Part shown: positions 46,787 to 57,911 of the stretch, one piece after another
Layout: each line of letters opens with the position of its first letter
Position numbering within the stretch: the first letter of the stretch is position 1
NCBI GenBank assembly: GCA_030848925.1
Contig: JANFFA010000003.1
Span: 558,001 to 622,000, forward strand
Source: Rhodalgimonas zhirmunskyi
GTDB taxonomy: Bacteria; Pseudomonadota; Alphaproteobacteria; Rhodobacterales; Rhodobacteraceae
Direction of reading: 5' to 3'
Length of the DNA: 64,000 nucleotides
Made by a program: the position numbers and the translations under genes
Notes under the pieces: model-generated
Told to the model about the DNA's origin: nothing
What the model saw: only the letters and a program-made list of their open reading frames with translations
Databases searched by the model: none

Positions 46787-48873
46787 GTCGTTTCCTCACG
46801 AGCGGGCGGCGGTGTTTGCGGCACAGGTTGCGGCGCGGGAGCGGCCGCTTTCGAGCGCGCGCGGCGTTTGAGAACGGGGCATTGGGCATCGTCGTTCATG
46901 ATCACCTGACAGCGCAGGCACAGGACGCATTCGTTGGGGTTGATGCGGCCCACGCTATCGATCGCGCCAACGGTGCACTTGGTTTCGCACAAGCGGCATT
47001 CGCGGCCACATTGCGGGCGCCGGTGCAGCCAGTCGAAAATCTTGAGCTTGGCCGGGATCGCCAGCCCCGCGCCAAGCGGGCAGAGGTAGCGGCAGAAGAA
47101 CCGTTCGATGAAAAGCCCGGCGCCAAGCAGCAACAGAACGAACAGGACGAAGGGCCAGGCGCGCATCATCCGCATCGAGATCGCTGTTTTGAACGGCTCG
47201 ATCTCGGCCACGACGAGGGCGTCGTGCATTGAATAGAACGACAGCGCGACGATGCCGACGAAGGCGGTGTACTTTATGATCCAGAGCCGTTCGTGCAGCG
47301 CCTGCGGCACGGCGATCTGGCGGATACCAAGGCGCACGGCGGCGGCGTTCAGAAGCTCTTGCAGGGCACCGAACGGGCAGAGCCAGCCGCAATAGACGCC
47401 CCGCCCCCAGAACAGCAGGCCCAGCGCCACGAAGGCCCAGAGCATGAAGATCACCGGTTCGATCAGGAAGGTCTCCCACCGGAAACCGTTGAGCAGGGAA
47501 TGCAGGAAGGCCACCACCTGCACCACGCTGAGTTGCCCGCCGAAGCCCCAGCCCAGCACCACCAGCGTGACGGACAGGAAGCCCAGCCGCAGCCCGCGCC
47601 AGAGCCTTGGGCGGCGGGTGATCCATTCCTGCGCAAGAAACAGCAGCGCCAGCGCGACAAGCATGGTGCCGGTGACGCCAATCGCCAGCGTGTCTTCTAC
47701 CCATGCCCGCCGCCAGAGCGGCTCGGGCGCGGGTGGCGGGGCCGTGCGATAGGCTTCGGGTAGGGTGTATTGGGTGGCGATCACCGTGGCGATATCCCCC
47801 CCGGCGGCGGCGGGGCGGGTGGCGCGCACCTCGACGGTGAAGGGCAAAATCGGGTCGATCCCTTCGGGCAGCTTGAAGAGGCTGATTTCCTTCACTTCGG
47901 GCGCGCCGTCGATCCGCAGGCGTTTGATCATGTGGTAATCGGCGGCGAGCGGTTGTTGCCGGGTTTCGCCTTGCACGATGGTCAGCCGGTCGAACACGCC
48001 GCTGCGCCGCCAGCCCGTGCCGCGATGCGAATAAAGCCCTGAAGAGATCACCAGAAGCACCGTTTCGCCGGGATTGAGCCCGCCCACGGCGGCGGTGTAT
48101 TCCTGTTGCCCCAGAAGGTTCTGCCCGACGGTGGGCGGATCGGCCAGCCCAGCCCAGAGGTGCAGAAAATCGCCCTCGCCCGCCGGAACCGGCACCTTGG
48201 CCGCGGCAAAGGCCTTGGCGGCGTCCTCCATGCCGAGCGATGCTTCGGACAGGCCGCCCTGTTCGATCAGATCACCCCATGTGGCGGGATGCCATGTCAG
48301 CCGGTCGATGCCGCCGCCGATATCGATCAATCCGCGCCCGGCGGCCAGCGTGCGCGCACTGCGCAGGATGCCATCGCGAATCACGCCGGTCGAGACGGTG
48401 GCGCGGCTGATCACGTCGGGAAGGTCGGCGGACACCTCTTCGAACGGTTTGCGCAGGTCATGACCGGCGAATCCCGAAACGTATTTGGCGATATCCTCGT
48501 CAGAAATGCCCAGCGTCAGGACCGGTTCGTTATGGCGCACCAGTTTTGCACCGGTGATCACCGCCTCGGGGCTGATCGCGATCAGCACTTCAAGCGGGCG
48601 ACCGGAGTAACCGACGGAAGCCGCGATCTCCCAAGTGGAGCCGATGTAGCCCGCGATGCCGTTGGAATCATGGACGGTCCAGCCCGGCACGCCTTCGTCG
48701 ATGCGCGTGAGGGAAAGTGGCGGAGAGGTCTGAAGCAGGGATTCGGCCATCGCCTTGTCGGGGGCCGTGACCGGTTCGGATGCGCCGGGGCCAAAACCGG
48801 GACCGACCTGTGCGGTCGCGGCCATGGCCAGAAATCCAAGCAGGAATATGAGGGAGAGCCGGAGTCTGATCAT
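46783..48873 (-). CDS. nirI: NirI, NosR-family flavo-iron-sulfur membrane protein
   Basis: A protein of about 696 residues needed for nirS expression or electron supply to nitrite reductase. It has a signal segment, then a periplasmic FMN-binding domain with SRATVST, whose Thr is the likely FMN attachment site. Five or six helices carry CGWLCPFG and CRYLCPLGAG, and a C-terminal 2x[4Fe-4S] part has CRLCETKC and CVLCLRC. The start at 48873 is preferred: if the shared FNR-type box acts at -41.5, transcription begins near 48894, which excludes in-frame starts at 48912 and 48942. Confidence 0.9.
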   Translation of the reverse strand: MIRLRLSLIFLLGFLAMAATAQVGPGFGPGASEPVTAPDKAMAESLLQTSPPLSLTRIDEGVPGWTVHDSNGIAGYIGSTWEIAASVGYSGRPLEVLIAISPEAVITGAKLVRHNEPVLTLGISDEDIAKYVSGFAGHDLRKPFEEVSADLPDVISRATVSTGVIRDGILRSARTLAAGRGLIDIGGGIDRLTWHPATWGDLIEQGGLSEASLGMEDAAKAFAAAKVPVPAGEGDFLHLWAGLADPPTVGQNLLGQQEYTAAVGGLNPGETVLLVISSGLYSHRGTGWRRSGVFDRLTIVQGETRQQPLAADYHMIKRLRIDGAPEVKEISLFKLPEGIDPILPFTVEVRATRPAAAGGDIATVIATQYTLPEAYRTAPPPAPEPLWRRAWVEDTLAIGVTGTMLVALALLFLAQEWITRRPRLWRGLRLGFLSVTLVVLGWGFGGQLSVVQVVAFLHSLLNGFRWETFLIEPVIFMLWAFVALGLLFWGRGVYCGWLCPFGALQELLNAAAVRLGIRQIAVPQALHERLWIIKYTAFVGIVALSFYSMHDALVVAEIEPFKTAISMRMMRAWPFVLFVLLLLGAGLFIERFFCRYLCPLGAGLAIPAKLKIFDWLHRRPQCGRECRLCETKCTVGAIDSVGRINPNECVLCLRCQVIMNDDAQCPVLKRRARSKAAAPAPQPVPQTPPPAREETT

Positions 48874-48928
48874 GGCCGCTAACGCTGTTCCGATGCGGCG
48901 AGGGTCCCTCATCGGGCGGCCTGCGTCC

Positions 48929-48942
48929 TTAACAAAAGTCAA
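48929..48942. promoter_or_regulatory. FNR/NNR-type box between nirI and nirS
   Basis: TTAAC-AAAA-GTCAA, differing from the norC box only in the spacer. Its centre is about 85 bp before the nirS ATG and 63 bp before the preferred nirI ATG, so one regulator dimer could activate both directions. Confidence 0.82.
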
Positions 48943-48987
48943 GGCTGAGAAAGCGCATCTGGATCACACTTAGAACGCCTCACCTAG

Positions 48988-50787
<1,800 letters not shown>

Positions 50788-50797
50788 TCGTCTTCTC

Positions 50798-50824
50798 GCG
50801 GAAGGGGGCTTGCCCTCCTTCCGC
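50798..50824 (+). terminator. Hairpin between nirS and nirE
   Basis: Stem GCGGAAGG (50798-50805) / CCTTCCGC (50817-50824) with an 11-base loop, 11 bp after the nirS stop. A short CACCTTT tract follows instead of a T run. It probably protects nirS mRNA or lowers expression of the biosynthetic genes relative to nirS. Confidence 0.65.
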
Positions 50825-50858
50825 ACCTTTCCCGACAGCCAAATCGAAAGATAAAGCC

Positions 50859-51629
50859 ATGAAAGATCTCACGCGCGGCAAAGTCTTCCTCATCGGCGCC
50901 GGCCCCGGCGATCCCGACCTTCTGACGGTCAAGGCGCTCAAGGCCATGCAAGCCGCCGATGTGGTGGTCTATGACCGACTTGTTTCCCCCGAGATCATGG
51001 CGCTGGTGCCTGATCACGTCGAACGGATCGACGTCGGCAAGATGCCCAAGCGGCACAAGGTGCCGCAGGAACAGATCAACGATATCCTCGTCAAACTGGC
51101 GCGGCAGGGCCAGCGCGTCGTGCGCCTGAAGGGCGGCGATCCGCTGATCTTCGGGCGCGGCAGCGAAGAGGCCGAGGAACTGCGCGAGGCCGGGGTGCCC
51201 TATGAATACGTGCCCGGCATCACCTCGGCGCAAGGCACGGCCGCCTCGACCGGCGTGCCGCTGACGCACCGGGGCCTTGCCACCGGGGTGCGTTATGTCA
51301 CCGGGCACCGCGCGAGGGATGCCAGCCTCGATCTCGACTGGGCCAGCCTTGCCTGCGAAGAGACCACGCTGGTGATCTACATGGGCGCGATGAACATCGC
51401 CGATATTGCCGCCAACCTGATGCGCCACGGGATGCCCGCCACGCTGCCGGTAATGGCCGTGGCCTCGGTCACGACCCCGCGCGAGAGGCGGCTGATTTCG
51501 ACGCTGGCGACGGTGGCGGATGATTTCGAAGCCGACCCGCTTGCCGCGCCGGTGCTGTTTTTCGTGGGCCATGTCGTTTCGCTTTACGAAAGCGCCGCGC
51601 TGCCCCTGAAAGTTGCCGCCTATGCCTGA
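50859..51629 (+). CDS. nirE: NirE, uroporphyrinogen-III C-methyltransferase
   Basis: A 256-residue SAM-dependent enzyme making precorrin-2 from uroporphyrinogen III, the first step of heme d1 synthesis. Typical motifs are FLIGAGPGDPDLLTVKAL, the VVRLKGGDPLIFGRGSEE loop and YVPGITSAQG. It has no dehydrogenase/chelatase fusion, unlike CysG. Its end overlaps nirC by 8 bp. Confidence 0.95.
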   Translation: MKDLTRGKVFLIGAGPGDPDLLTVKALKAMQAADVVVYDRLVSPEIMALVPDHVERIDVGKMPKRHKVPQEQINDILVKLARQGQRVVRLKGGDPLIFGRGSEEAEELREAGVPYEYVPGITSAQGTAASTGVPLTHRGLATGVRYVTGHRARDASLDLDWASLACEETTLVIYMGAMNIADIAANLMRHGMPATLPVMAVASVTTPRERRLISTLATVADDFEADPLAAPVLFFVGHVVSLYESAALPLKVAAYA

Positions 51630-51960
51630 GACGCGCGCGATCCTTGCTGTTTTGCTGCTGTTCTGCGCCGCCACTCCGGTGATGGCCGAGACCGCGGGCG
51701 GCATTCCCGCCCCGCGCGCCGCCGAGCTGGAGCATATGGTGATACAGGATTGCGGCTCGTGTCATGGGCTGACGATGAAGGGCGGGCTTGGCTCGCCGCT
51801 GACACAAGAGGCGCTTGACGGGGCCGACCCCGATGCGCTGGCCTCGATCATCCTCGATGGGGTGCCGGGCACGGCGATGCCGCCGTGGCGCCCGCTTCTG
51901 AGCGAGACCGAGGCGCTCTGGATTGCCGAATACCTATTGCAAGGGGACCTGAACCAATGA
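51622..51960 (+). CDS. nirC: NirC, small c-type cytochrome
   Basis: A 112-residue periplasmic cytochrome with a signal peptide (MPETRAILAVLLLFCAATPVMA), heme site CGSCH and a Met ligand in GTAMPPW. NirC can donate electrons to NirS or take part in the last step of d1 synthesis. The ATG at 51622 lies inside the end of nirE and the stop overlaps the nirF ATG. Confidence 0.92.
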   Translation: MPETRAILAVLLLFCAATPVMAETAGGIPAPRAAELEHMVIQDCGSCHGLTMKGGLGSPLTQEALDGADPDALASIILDGVPGTAMPPWRPLLSETEALWIAEYLLQGDLNQ

Positions 51961-53114
51961 AACGCCTTCTCGCCGCAACTGCGCTTGCCCTTTTGCCCTT
52001 GGCCGCGATGGGGGCCGACGCGGATCATTCGCGCGCCACCGGCGATATGGGCCTCGTGATCGAGCGGGCGACAGGATCGGTCCTTGTGCTGGACCGGTCG
52101 GATCGCGCGTCGATTGGGCGGATCGAAGGGCTGGGCGATCTCAGCCACGCCTCGATGACCTATTCGCCGGACGAGCGTTTTGCCTATATCTTTGGCCGCG
52201 ACGGCGGGCTCTCCAAGGTCGACATGCTGACCCAGAAGGTGGTCGCGCGCACGATTCAGGCGGGCAATTCCATCGGCGGGGCGATTTCCGACGATGGCAA
52301 GCTGGTGGCGGTGTCGAATTACACGCCGGGCGGCGTGAAGGTGTTCGATGCCGAAACCCTCGACCTGGTGGCCGACATCCCCGCCGACGGCAAGACCATC
52401 GGTCTGGCCGACCTTCCGGGTCGGCGCTTCGTCTGGACCGTGTGGGACACGGGCCATGCCTACATGGGCGATTTTTCGGGCGCAGAACCGGTGATCACCG
52501 ATCTGGGCGAGGTCGGCAAGAATCCGTTCGACGCGGTGGTGACGGATGATGCGCATACCTACCTGATCGGGCTGTTCGGCGAAAAGGGCGTGACTGCGAT
52601 CGACCTTTGGGCCGACGATCCCAAGCCTGTGAAGTTCCTTAAGGATTACGGCCGCGTGGAAGACGATATGCCGGTCTACAAGATGCCCCACCTGCAAGGC
52701 TGGGCCTTTACCGAGGGGCAATTCGTGCTTCCGGCGGTGGGCCGGCACGAGTTGCTTTGGGTCGACCGGGAAACGCTTGAGGAAAAGGGCCGCACACAGG
52801 TGCATGGCCAACCGGTTTTCGTGATTGCACAACCGGCCTCGCCCTATGTCTGGGTCAATTTCGCGACGCCCCTGAACGGCGTGGTGCAGGTGGTCGACAG
52901 CCGCACGCACGAGGTGGTCAAGACGCTGGAACCGGGCAAGGCGATCCTGCACATGGAATTTGCACCACGCGGGGCCGAGGCCTGGGTCAGTTCGCGCGAC
53001 GACAACAAGATCATCATCTACGACACCCGTACTTTCGAGAAAAAGGCCGAGATTCCGGCGCAATCGCCTTCGGGCATCTTTTTCACCGCGCGTGCGCATC
53101 AACCGGGGCTGTAA
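51957..53114 (+). CDS. nirF: NirF, heme d1 biosynthesis protein
   Basis: A 385-residue periplasmic protein with a cleavable signal (MKRLLAATALALLPLAAMGA, no lipobox Cys, unlike some lipoprotein NirF). The mature part is a propeller related to the d1 domain of NirS, with HASMTYSPDERFAYIFGRDG and the end segment NKIIIYDTRTFEKKAEI. NirF acts in a late periplasmic step of d1 formation. It overlaps nirC by 4 bp. Confidence 0.93.
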   Translation: MKRLLAATALALLPLAAMGADADHSRATGDMGLVIERATGSVLVLDRSDRASIGRIEGLGDLSHASMTYSPDERFAYIFGRDGGLSKVDMLTQKVVARTIQAGNSIGGAISDDGKLVAVSNYTPGGVKVFDAETLDLVADIPADGKTIGLADLPGRRFVWTVWDTGHAYMGDFSGAEPVITDLGEVGKNPFDAVVTDDAHTYLIGLFGEKGVTAIDLWADDPKPVKFLKDYGRVEDDMPVYKMPHLQGWAFTEGQFVLPAVGRHELLWVDRETLEEKGRTQVHGQPVFVIAQPASPYVWVNFATPLNGVVQVVDSRTHEVVKTLEPGKAILHMEFAPRGAEAWVSSRDDNKIIIYDTRTFEKKAEIPAQSPSGIFFTARAHQPGL

Positions 53115-53119
53115 CCACG

Positions 53120-54142
53120 ATGCTGGATGATTTCACCCCGCTCGACCGCCGCCTGCTGGACGATTTCCAGCGCGACCTGCCTGCCATCGCGCAGCCCTTC
53201 GAATGGATCGCCGCGCGGCTGGGAGTGAGCGAGGGTGAGGTCATCGACCGGCTGACCGATCTGCGCGAGCGGGGCGCGATCACCCGGGTCGGCGCCACGG
53301 TGCGGCCCAACACGGCGGGTGCCTCGACGCTGGCCGCGCTGGCCGTTCCGCAAGCACGGCTGGAAGAGGTCGCGGCGCAGGTGGGCGCGCATGACGAGGT
53401 GAACCATTCCTACCTGCGCGAAAACGACTGGAACCTGTGGTTCGTGGTCACCGCCAGCGACCCCGCGCATTTGCAGGCCACGCTGGACGAGATCGGGCAA
53501 GAGACCGGGCTGACCGTGCTTGATTTACGGCTGAAGCGGCCGTTCAACATCGATCTGGGCTTTGCCATTGGCGGCGGCGGTCATCGCCCGATGACGCGTC
53601 AGGATATCGACCTTGGCGCGCTGCGCGAAGACGACCGCCCGCTGCTGCACCGGCTGTCGCGCGGATTGCCGCTGTGCCCGCGCCCGTTCGCGCAGGTGGC
53701 CAAGGCGCTTGGTCGCGAAGAGGCCGATGTCATGGCCCGCACCGAGGCGCTGACCCGGGCCGGGATCATCTCGCGCTTCGGCGTGATCGTGCGGCACCGC
53801 CGGATCGGCTGGAAACAGAACGCGATGGTCGTCTGGGACATACCGCAAGAGCGGATGGAAGCCGCAGGCACCGCGCTGGCCGCGCTGCCCGGCGTGACAC
53901 TGTGTTACGAACGCCAGACGGTGCCGGGCCTGTGGCGCCATGGCCTGTTTTCGATGATCCACGCCCGCAGCCGCGACGAGGCGCATGAGGTGCTTGAGCG
54001 CGCCCGCGCCTTGCCTGAATTGCGGGGGCCTGAATTGCGGGGGCCTGAACTGCGGGACGCCGATCATCAGGTCCTTTTTTCGACGCGCTGTTTCAAACAG
54101 ACCGGCGCGGTTCTGACGAAATCCCGGGAAAAGGTAAGCTGA
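53120..54142 (+). CDS. nirDL: NirDL, fused siroheme decarboxylase subunits
   Basis: A 340-residue fusion of two Lrp/AsnC-like siroheme decarboxylase halves, about residues 1-155 (NirD) and 165-340 (NirL). Each has an N-terminal HTH-like part (PFEWIAARLGVSEGEV; PFAQVAKALGREEADV) and a ferredoxin-like part. With NirG and NirH it removes acetate carboxyls of siroheme to give didecarboxysiroheme. Near the C terminus three tandem 15-bp repeats encode PELRG-PELRG-PELRD (residues 299-313). Confidence 0.93.
   Translation: MLDDFTPLDRRLLDDFQRDLPAIAQPFEWIAARLGVSEGEVIDRLTDLRERGAITRVGATVRPNTAGASTLAALAVPQARLEEVAAQVGAHDEVNHSYLRENDWNLWFVVTASDPAHLQATLDEIGQETGLTVLDLRLKRPFNIDLGFAIGGGGHRPMTRQDIDLGALREDDRPLLHRLSRGLPLCPRPFAQVAKALGREEADVMARTEALTRAGIISRFGVIVRHRRIGWKQNAMVVWDIPQERMEAAGTALAALPGVTLCYERQTVPGLWRHGLFSMIHARSRDEAHEVLERARALPELRGPELRGPELRDADHQVLFSTRCFKQTGAVLTKSREKVS
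54014..54058 (+). repeat. 15-bp tandem repeat inside nirDL
   Basis: Units CCTGAATTGCGGGGG (54014-54028, 54029-54043) and a diverged third copy (54044-54058). The unit length keeps the frame and yields repeated PELRG in the protein. It looks like a recent slippage expansion. Confidence 0.85.
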
Positions 54143-54143
54143 G

Positions 54144-54617
54144 ATGCGACGCACCCCCCTGCCCCCCGATGCGCTGGACGAGACCGACCGCAAGCTGATC
54201 AACCGATTGCAGGACGGTTTCCCGCTGACCTCGCATCCGTTCGCCGGAATCGCGCAGGAGATGGGGCTTGAGGAAGCCGACGTGCTGACCCGCATCGCCA
54301 ACCTGCGCGAATTGGGCGCGATCACGCGGTTCGGGCCGTTCATCGACGCCGCCGCGATGGGCGGGGCGTTCTGCCTTTGCGCGATGGAAGTGCCCGAGGA
54401 CCGTTTTGAGGAGGTCATGACTTTGGTCAATGCGCACGCGGAAGTGGCGCATAATTATGAACGTGTCCACCGCTTGAACATGTGGTTCGTGCTGGCCTGC
54501 GACAGGCCGGAAGGAATCGACGAGACGGCGGACCGGATCGAGGCGGAAACGGGGCTGACCGTGCTGCGCTTTCCGAAACTGAAAGAATTTTTCATCGGGT
54601 TCCGGGTGACCGCATGA
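54144..54617 (+). CDS. nirG: NirG, siroheme decarboxylase subunit
   Basis: A 157-residue AsnC-like protein starting MRRTPLPPDALDETDRKLIN with the HTH-like segment PFAGIAQEMGLEEADVLTRI and ligand-domain VAHNYERVHRLNMWFVL; the His and Tyr in this stretch are in the region used for siroheme binding. It works with NirDL and NirH. It begins 1 bp after nirDL ends and overlaps nirH by 4 bp. Confidence 0.92.
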   Translation: MRRTPLPPDALDETDRKLINRLQDGFPLTSHPFAGIAQEMGLEEADVLTRIANLRELGAITRFGPFIDAAAMGGAFCLCAMEVPEDRFEEVMTLVNAHAEVAHNYERVHRLNMWFVLACDRPEGIDETADRIEAETGLTVLRFPKLKEFFIGFRVTA

Positions 54618-55093
54618 TCGACGAGACAGACAAGCGAATCCTTTCGGCGACACAGGGCGGCCTGCCGCTTGTGCCCGCGCCCTTTGCCGAGGTGGCGGGC
54701 TGGCTTGGCCTGCAAGAGGACGAGGTGATCACCCGCTTCGAGCGGATGATGAAGGACGGCATCGTGCGCCGGATCGCCATCGCCCCCAACCACTATGCGC
54801 TGGGCATGGTCGCCAACGGGATGAGCGTCTGGGACGTGGATGATGCACAGGCCGAAACCCTTGGCGAAAAGGTCGGCGCGCTTGAGTTCGTCAGCCACAG
54901 CTACCTGCGTCCGCGCGCCGAGGGCTGGCCCTATAACCTGTTCGCGATGATCCACGGATCCGACCGTGACGCCGTCGAGGCGCACCGGGGCGAAATTGCC
55001 GCGATCCTTGGCGAGGCCTGCCGTGCGCGCGATATTCTTTACTCCACCCGCATCCTGAAGAAGACCGGAATGCGCTTTAGAAAGGAGGGCTGA
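54614..55093 (+). CDS. nirH: NirH, siroheme decarboxylase subunit
   Basis: A 159-residue AsnC-like protein (MIDETDKRILSATQGGLPLV) with PFAEVAGWLGLQEDEVITRF and the substrate-side segment FVSHSYLRPRAEGWPYNLFAM. Together with NirDL and NirG it completes the decarboxylase set. Its ATG overlaps the nirG stop; nirJ starts 3 bp later. Confidence 0.92.
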   Translation: MIDETDKRILSATQGGLPLVPAPFAEVAGWLGLQEDEVITRFERMMKDGIVRRIAIAPNHYALGMVANGMSVWDVDDAQAETLGEKVGALEFVSHSYLRPRAEGWPYNLFAMIHGSDRDAVEAHRGEIAAILGEACRARDILYSTRILKKTGMRFRKEG

Positions 55094-55096
55094 ACC

Positions 55097-56341
55097 ATGT
55101 TTCGCCTGACCCAATACATGCAGCAACTGGTCGCCCCCACCCCGGTGCGGGTGCGCCGTGGCTCGGGAGGAGAGAACGCGGGCGTGAAGCCGGTGGTGAT
55201 CTGGAACCTGACGCGGCGCTGCAACCTCAAGTGCCGCCACTGCTATACCGTTTCGGCGGACGTGGATTTCCCGTTCGAACTGAGCCACGAGCAGGCGATG
55301 GGTGTGCTTGACGATTTGTCCGGTTTCGGCATTCCCGCGCTGATCCTGTCGGGGGGCGAGCCGCTGTCGCGGTTCGATTTCTTCGACATCGCGGAACGCG
55401 CCCGGGCGCTGAATTTCCGCTACCTCGCGCTGTCGACCAACGGCACCAAGCTGGTGGGCGATACGGCGGCGCGGGTGGCCGATATCGGGTTCGATTACGT
55501 CGGCATCTCGCTTGACGGGATCGGCAAGCAGAACGACTGGTTCCGCGGCAAGGACGGTGCTTTTGACGAGGCGCTGGCCGGGGTGCGCGAATGCAAGGCG
55601 CGCGGCATCAAGGTGGGCCTGCGCTTCACCATCACCGACAGCAACGCCCATATGCTCGACGATATGCTGGACCTGTGTGACAGCGAAGGAGTGGACAAGT
55701 TCTATCTTTCGCACCTTGTCTATGCCGGGCGGGGGGACAAGAACCGGGGCGAGGATACCCAGCACATCCGCACCCGCAACGCCATGGATGCGCTGATCGA
55801 GCGCGCGTGGATCGCGGTGGCCGAGGATGAGCCGCTTGAAATCGTGACCGGCAACAACGATGCCGACGCGGTTTATTTCCTGCAATGGGCGCGCAAGCAT
55901 TTCGACGCGGAGAAAGTTGCCCATGTCGAGGATCACCTGCGCGCGTGGGGCGGCAATTCCAGCGGGCTGGGCGTGGCCAATATCGCGCCCACCGGCGCGG
56001 TGCATCCCGATACCTACTGGTCGGATTATACCGTCGGCAACGTCAAGCAAACGCCTTTTACACAACTCTGGACCGGCGATGATCCGATGTTGGCGACCCT
56101 GCGCCAGCGGCCCCGCCCCCTGAAGGGGCGCTGCGGCGCTTGCGCCTTCAAGGAGGTCTGTGGCGGCAACACCCGCATCCGTGCGCTTCAGATCACCGGC
56201 GATCCGTGGGCCGAAGATCCGGCCTGCTACCTGTCCAACGGCGAGATCGGCCTTGAACCGGGCGCCACGCCCGAGGCCGACCGGCTGACCGTCACACCAT
56301 TTCGAGGCAAACGACATGATCCAGAGCACCGCTTTTTCTGA
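55097..56341 (+). CDS. nirJ: NirJ, radical SAM heme d1 biosynthesis enzyme
   Basis: A 414-residue radical SAM enzyme replacing propionates of didecarboxysiroheme with oxo groups. The SAM cluster motif C-x3-C-x2-C is in [13 protein letters not shown], and a C-terminal auxiliary cluster region has [13 protein letters not shown] plus the later PACYLSNGE cysteine. It acts in the cytosol before export to NirF/NirN. The last 26 bp overlap nirN. Confidence 0.96.
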   Translation: MFRLTQYMQQLVAPTPVRVRRGSGGENAGVKPVVIWNLTRRCNLKCRHCYTVSADVDFPFELSHEQAMGVLDDLSGFGIPALILSGGEPLSRFDFFDIAERARALNFRYLALSTNGTKLVGDTAARVADIGFDYVGISLDGIGKQNDWFRGKDGAFDEALAGVRECKARGIKVGLRFTITDSNAHMLDDMLDLCDSEGVDKFYLSHLVYAGRGDKNRGEDTQHIRTRNAMDALIERAWIAVAEDEPLEIVTGNNDADAVYFLQWARKHFDAEKVAHVEDHLRAWGGNSSGLGVANIAPTGAVHPDTYWSDYTVGNVKQTPFTQLWTGDDPMLATLRQRPRPLKGRCGACAFKEVCGGNTRIRALQITGDPWAEDPACYLSNGEIGLEPGATPEADRLTVTPFRGKRHDPEHRFF

Positions 56342-57911
56342 TCGCCTTCGCAAGGGGGCTGTTGCATTGGCGGTGGCGGGGTTGACCCTCCCCGCCGCCG
56401 CCGACCGTTTGGGGGCGCAGGACATGGGCGCGACGATCTACAATGATCTCTGCGCCTCGTGTCACGGTGAAAGCCGCCTTGGCGGGATCGGTCCGGCCTT
56501 GATCCCGGAATCGCTTGCCCGGCTGCGCGGAGCATCGCTGGATGACGTGATCGCGCATGGCCGTGCGGCGACGCAGATGCCCGCCTTCGCAGACCAACTG
56601 ACGCAAGAACAGATCGCCGCCGTCGCCGCCTACATCAAGACACCGCTCGACAACGTGCCGGACTGGACCGCCGCGGATATCCTTGCCGCGCGTGAGATGA
56701 ATCCCGATTACATGGTTGCCGATGCGCCCGTGTTCGACGCCGACCCGATGAACATCACGCTGGTGGTTGAAACCGGCGATCATCATGTCAGCGTGCTGGA
56801 CGGTGATACGTTCGAGGTGCTCGACCGCTTTCCCACGCCCTTTGCCGTGCATGGCGGCCCGAAGTTTAGCCCCGACGGGCGCTATGTCTTCGTCATGTCG
56901 CGGGACGGCTGGGTGCAGAAATACGATATCTGGTCCTTGCAAGAGGTCGGACGCACCCGCGCGGGCGTGAATTCACGCAACATCGCGATGAGCGCGGACG
57001 GCAAATGGCTGGCCGTGGCGAATTACCTGCCCCATTCGCTGTCCATCCTGTCGACCGAGGATCTGACGCCGGCGCAGGTGCGCCGGGTGGTAGCGCGCGA
57101 TGGCAGCGAAAGCCGTGTTTCCGCCGTCTATCAGGCCCCGCAGCGCGAAAGCTTCATCCTTGCGCTCAAGGATGCGCCCGAAATCTGGGAAATCGGCACG
57201 ACCGAAGACTCTGGCCCCTATCACGACGGGTTCGTGCATAGCCACGAGGCCGGCATGAAAGAGTCGCTGGGCGCCGAGCAGGGCCTGTTCGCGCGTCGCC
57301 GGATCGAGGTGGCCGAGCCGCTGGATGATTTCTTCTTTACCCCCGATTACCGCAACCTGATCGGCGCAAGCCGCTCAGGCGACAAGGGGGTTGTCGTCAA
57401 CCTTGATGTGGGCCGTGAGATTGCCGAACTGCCACTTCCGGGGATGCCGCATCTTGGCTCGGGTATCTCGTGGATGAGTGAGGGGCGTCAGGTCATGGCC
57501 ACGCCGCACCTGCGCGAAGGACGCCTCAGCGTGATCGACACGGCGGACTGGTCGCTGGTCAAGACGATCGAAACGATGGGACCGGGCTTTTTCCTGCGCA
57601 GTCACGAGAATACGCCCTATGTCTGGGCCGATGTGTTTTTCGGGCCCAACAAGGACAAGATGCACATCATCGACAAGGACACGCTTGAAATCGTGCGCAC
57701 GCTTGACCCCGAGCCGGGCAAGACCGTGGCGCATATCGAGTTCACCCGCGATGGCAAATACGCGCTGGTTTCGATCTGGGAAGACGATGGCGCGGTGATC
57801 GTTTACGATGCCGAGACGCTGGAAGAAGTCCGCCGCCTGCCGATGCGCAAACCTTCAGGGAAATACAATGTCTGGAACAAGATCACCTTTTCCGATGGCA
57901 CCAGCCACTGA
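56316..57911 (+). CDS. nirN: NirN, cytochrome c / d1-type dehydrogenase
   Basis: A 531-residue NirS-like periplasmic protein. The signal (about residues 1-30) is followed by a heme c site CASCH and a d1-type propeller ([50 protein letters not shown]). NirN oxidises dihydro-heme d1 to d1 and hands it to NirS. The start inside nirJ is required for a signal peptide. Confidence 0.94.
   Translation: MIQSTAFSDRLRKGAVALAVAGLTLPAAADRLGAQDMGATIYNDLCASCHGESRLGGIGPALIPESLARLRGASLDDVIAHGRAATQMPAFADQLTQEQIAAVAAYIKTPLDNVPDWTAADILAAREMNPDYMVADAPVFDADPMNITLVVETGDHHVSVLDGDTFEVLDRFPTPFAVHGGPKFSPDGRYVFVMSRDGWVQKYDIWSLQEVGRTRAGVNSRNIAMSADGKWLAVANYLPHSLSILSTEDLTPAQVRRVVARDGSESRVSAVYQAPQRESFILALKDAPEIWEIGTTEDSGPYHDGFVHSHEAGMKESLGAEQGLFARRRIEVAEPLDDFFFTPDYRNLIGASRSGDKGVVVNLDVGREIAELPLPGMPHLGSGISWMSEGRQVMATPHLREGRLSVIDTADWSLVKTIETMGPGFFLRSHENTPYVWADVFFGPNKDKMHIIDKDTLEIVRTLDPEPGKTVAHIEFTRDGKYALVSIWEDDGAVIVYDAETLEEVRRLPMRKPSGKYNVWNKITFSDGTSH

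Noticed and set aside
54455-56425. A 656-codon minus-strand frame over nirG-nirH-nirJ
   Set aside because: Shadow of the heme d1 genes; no start context or domain.
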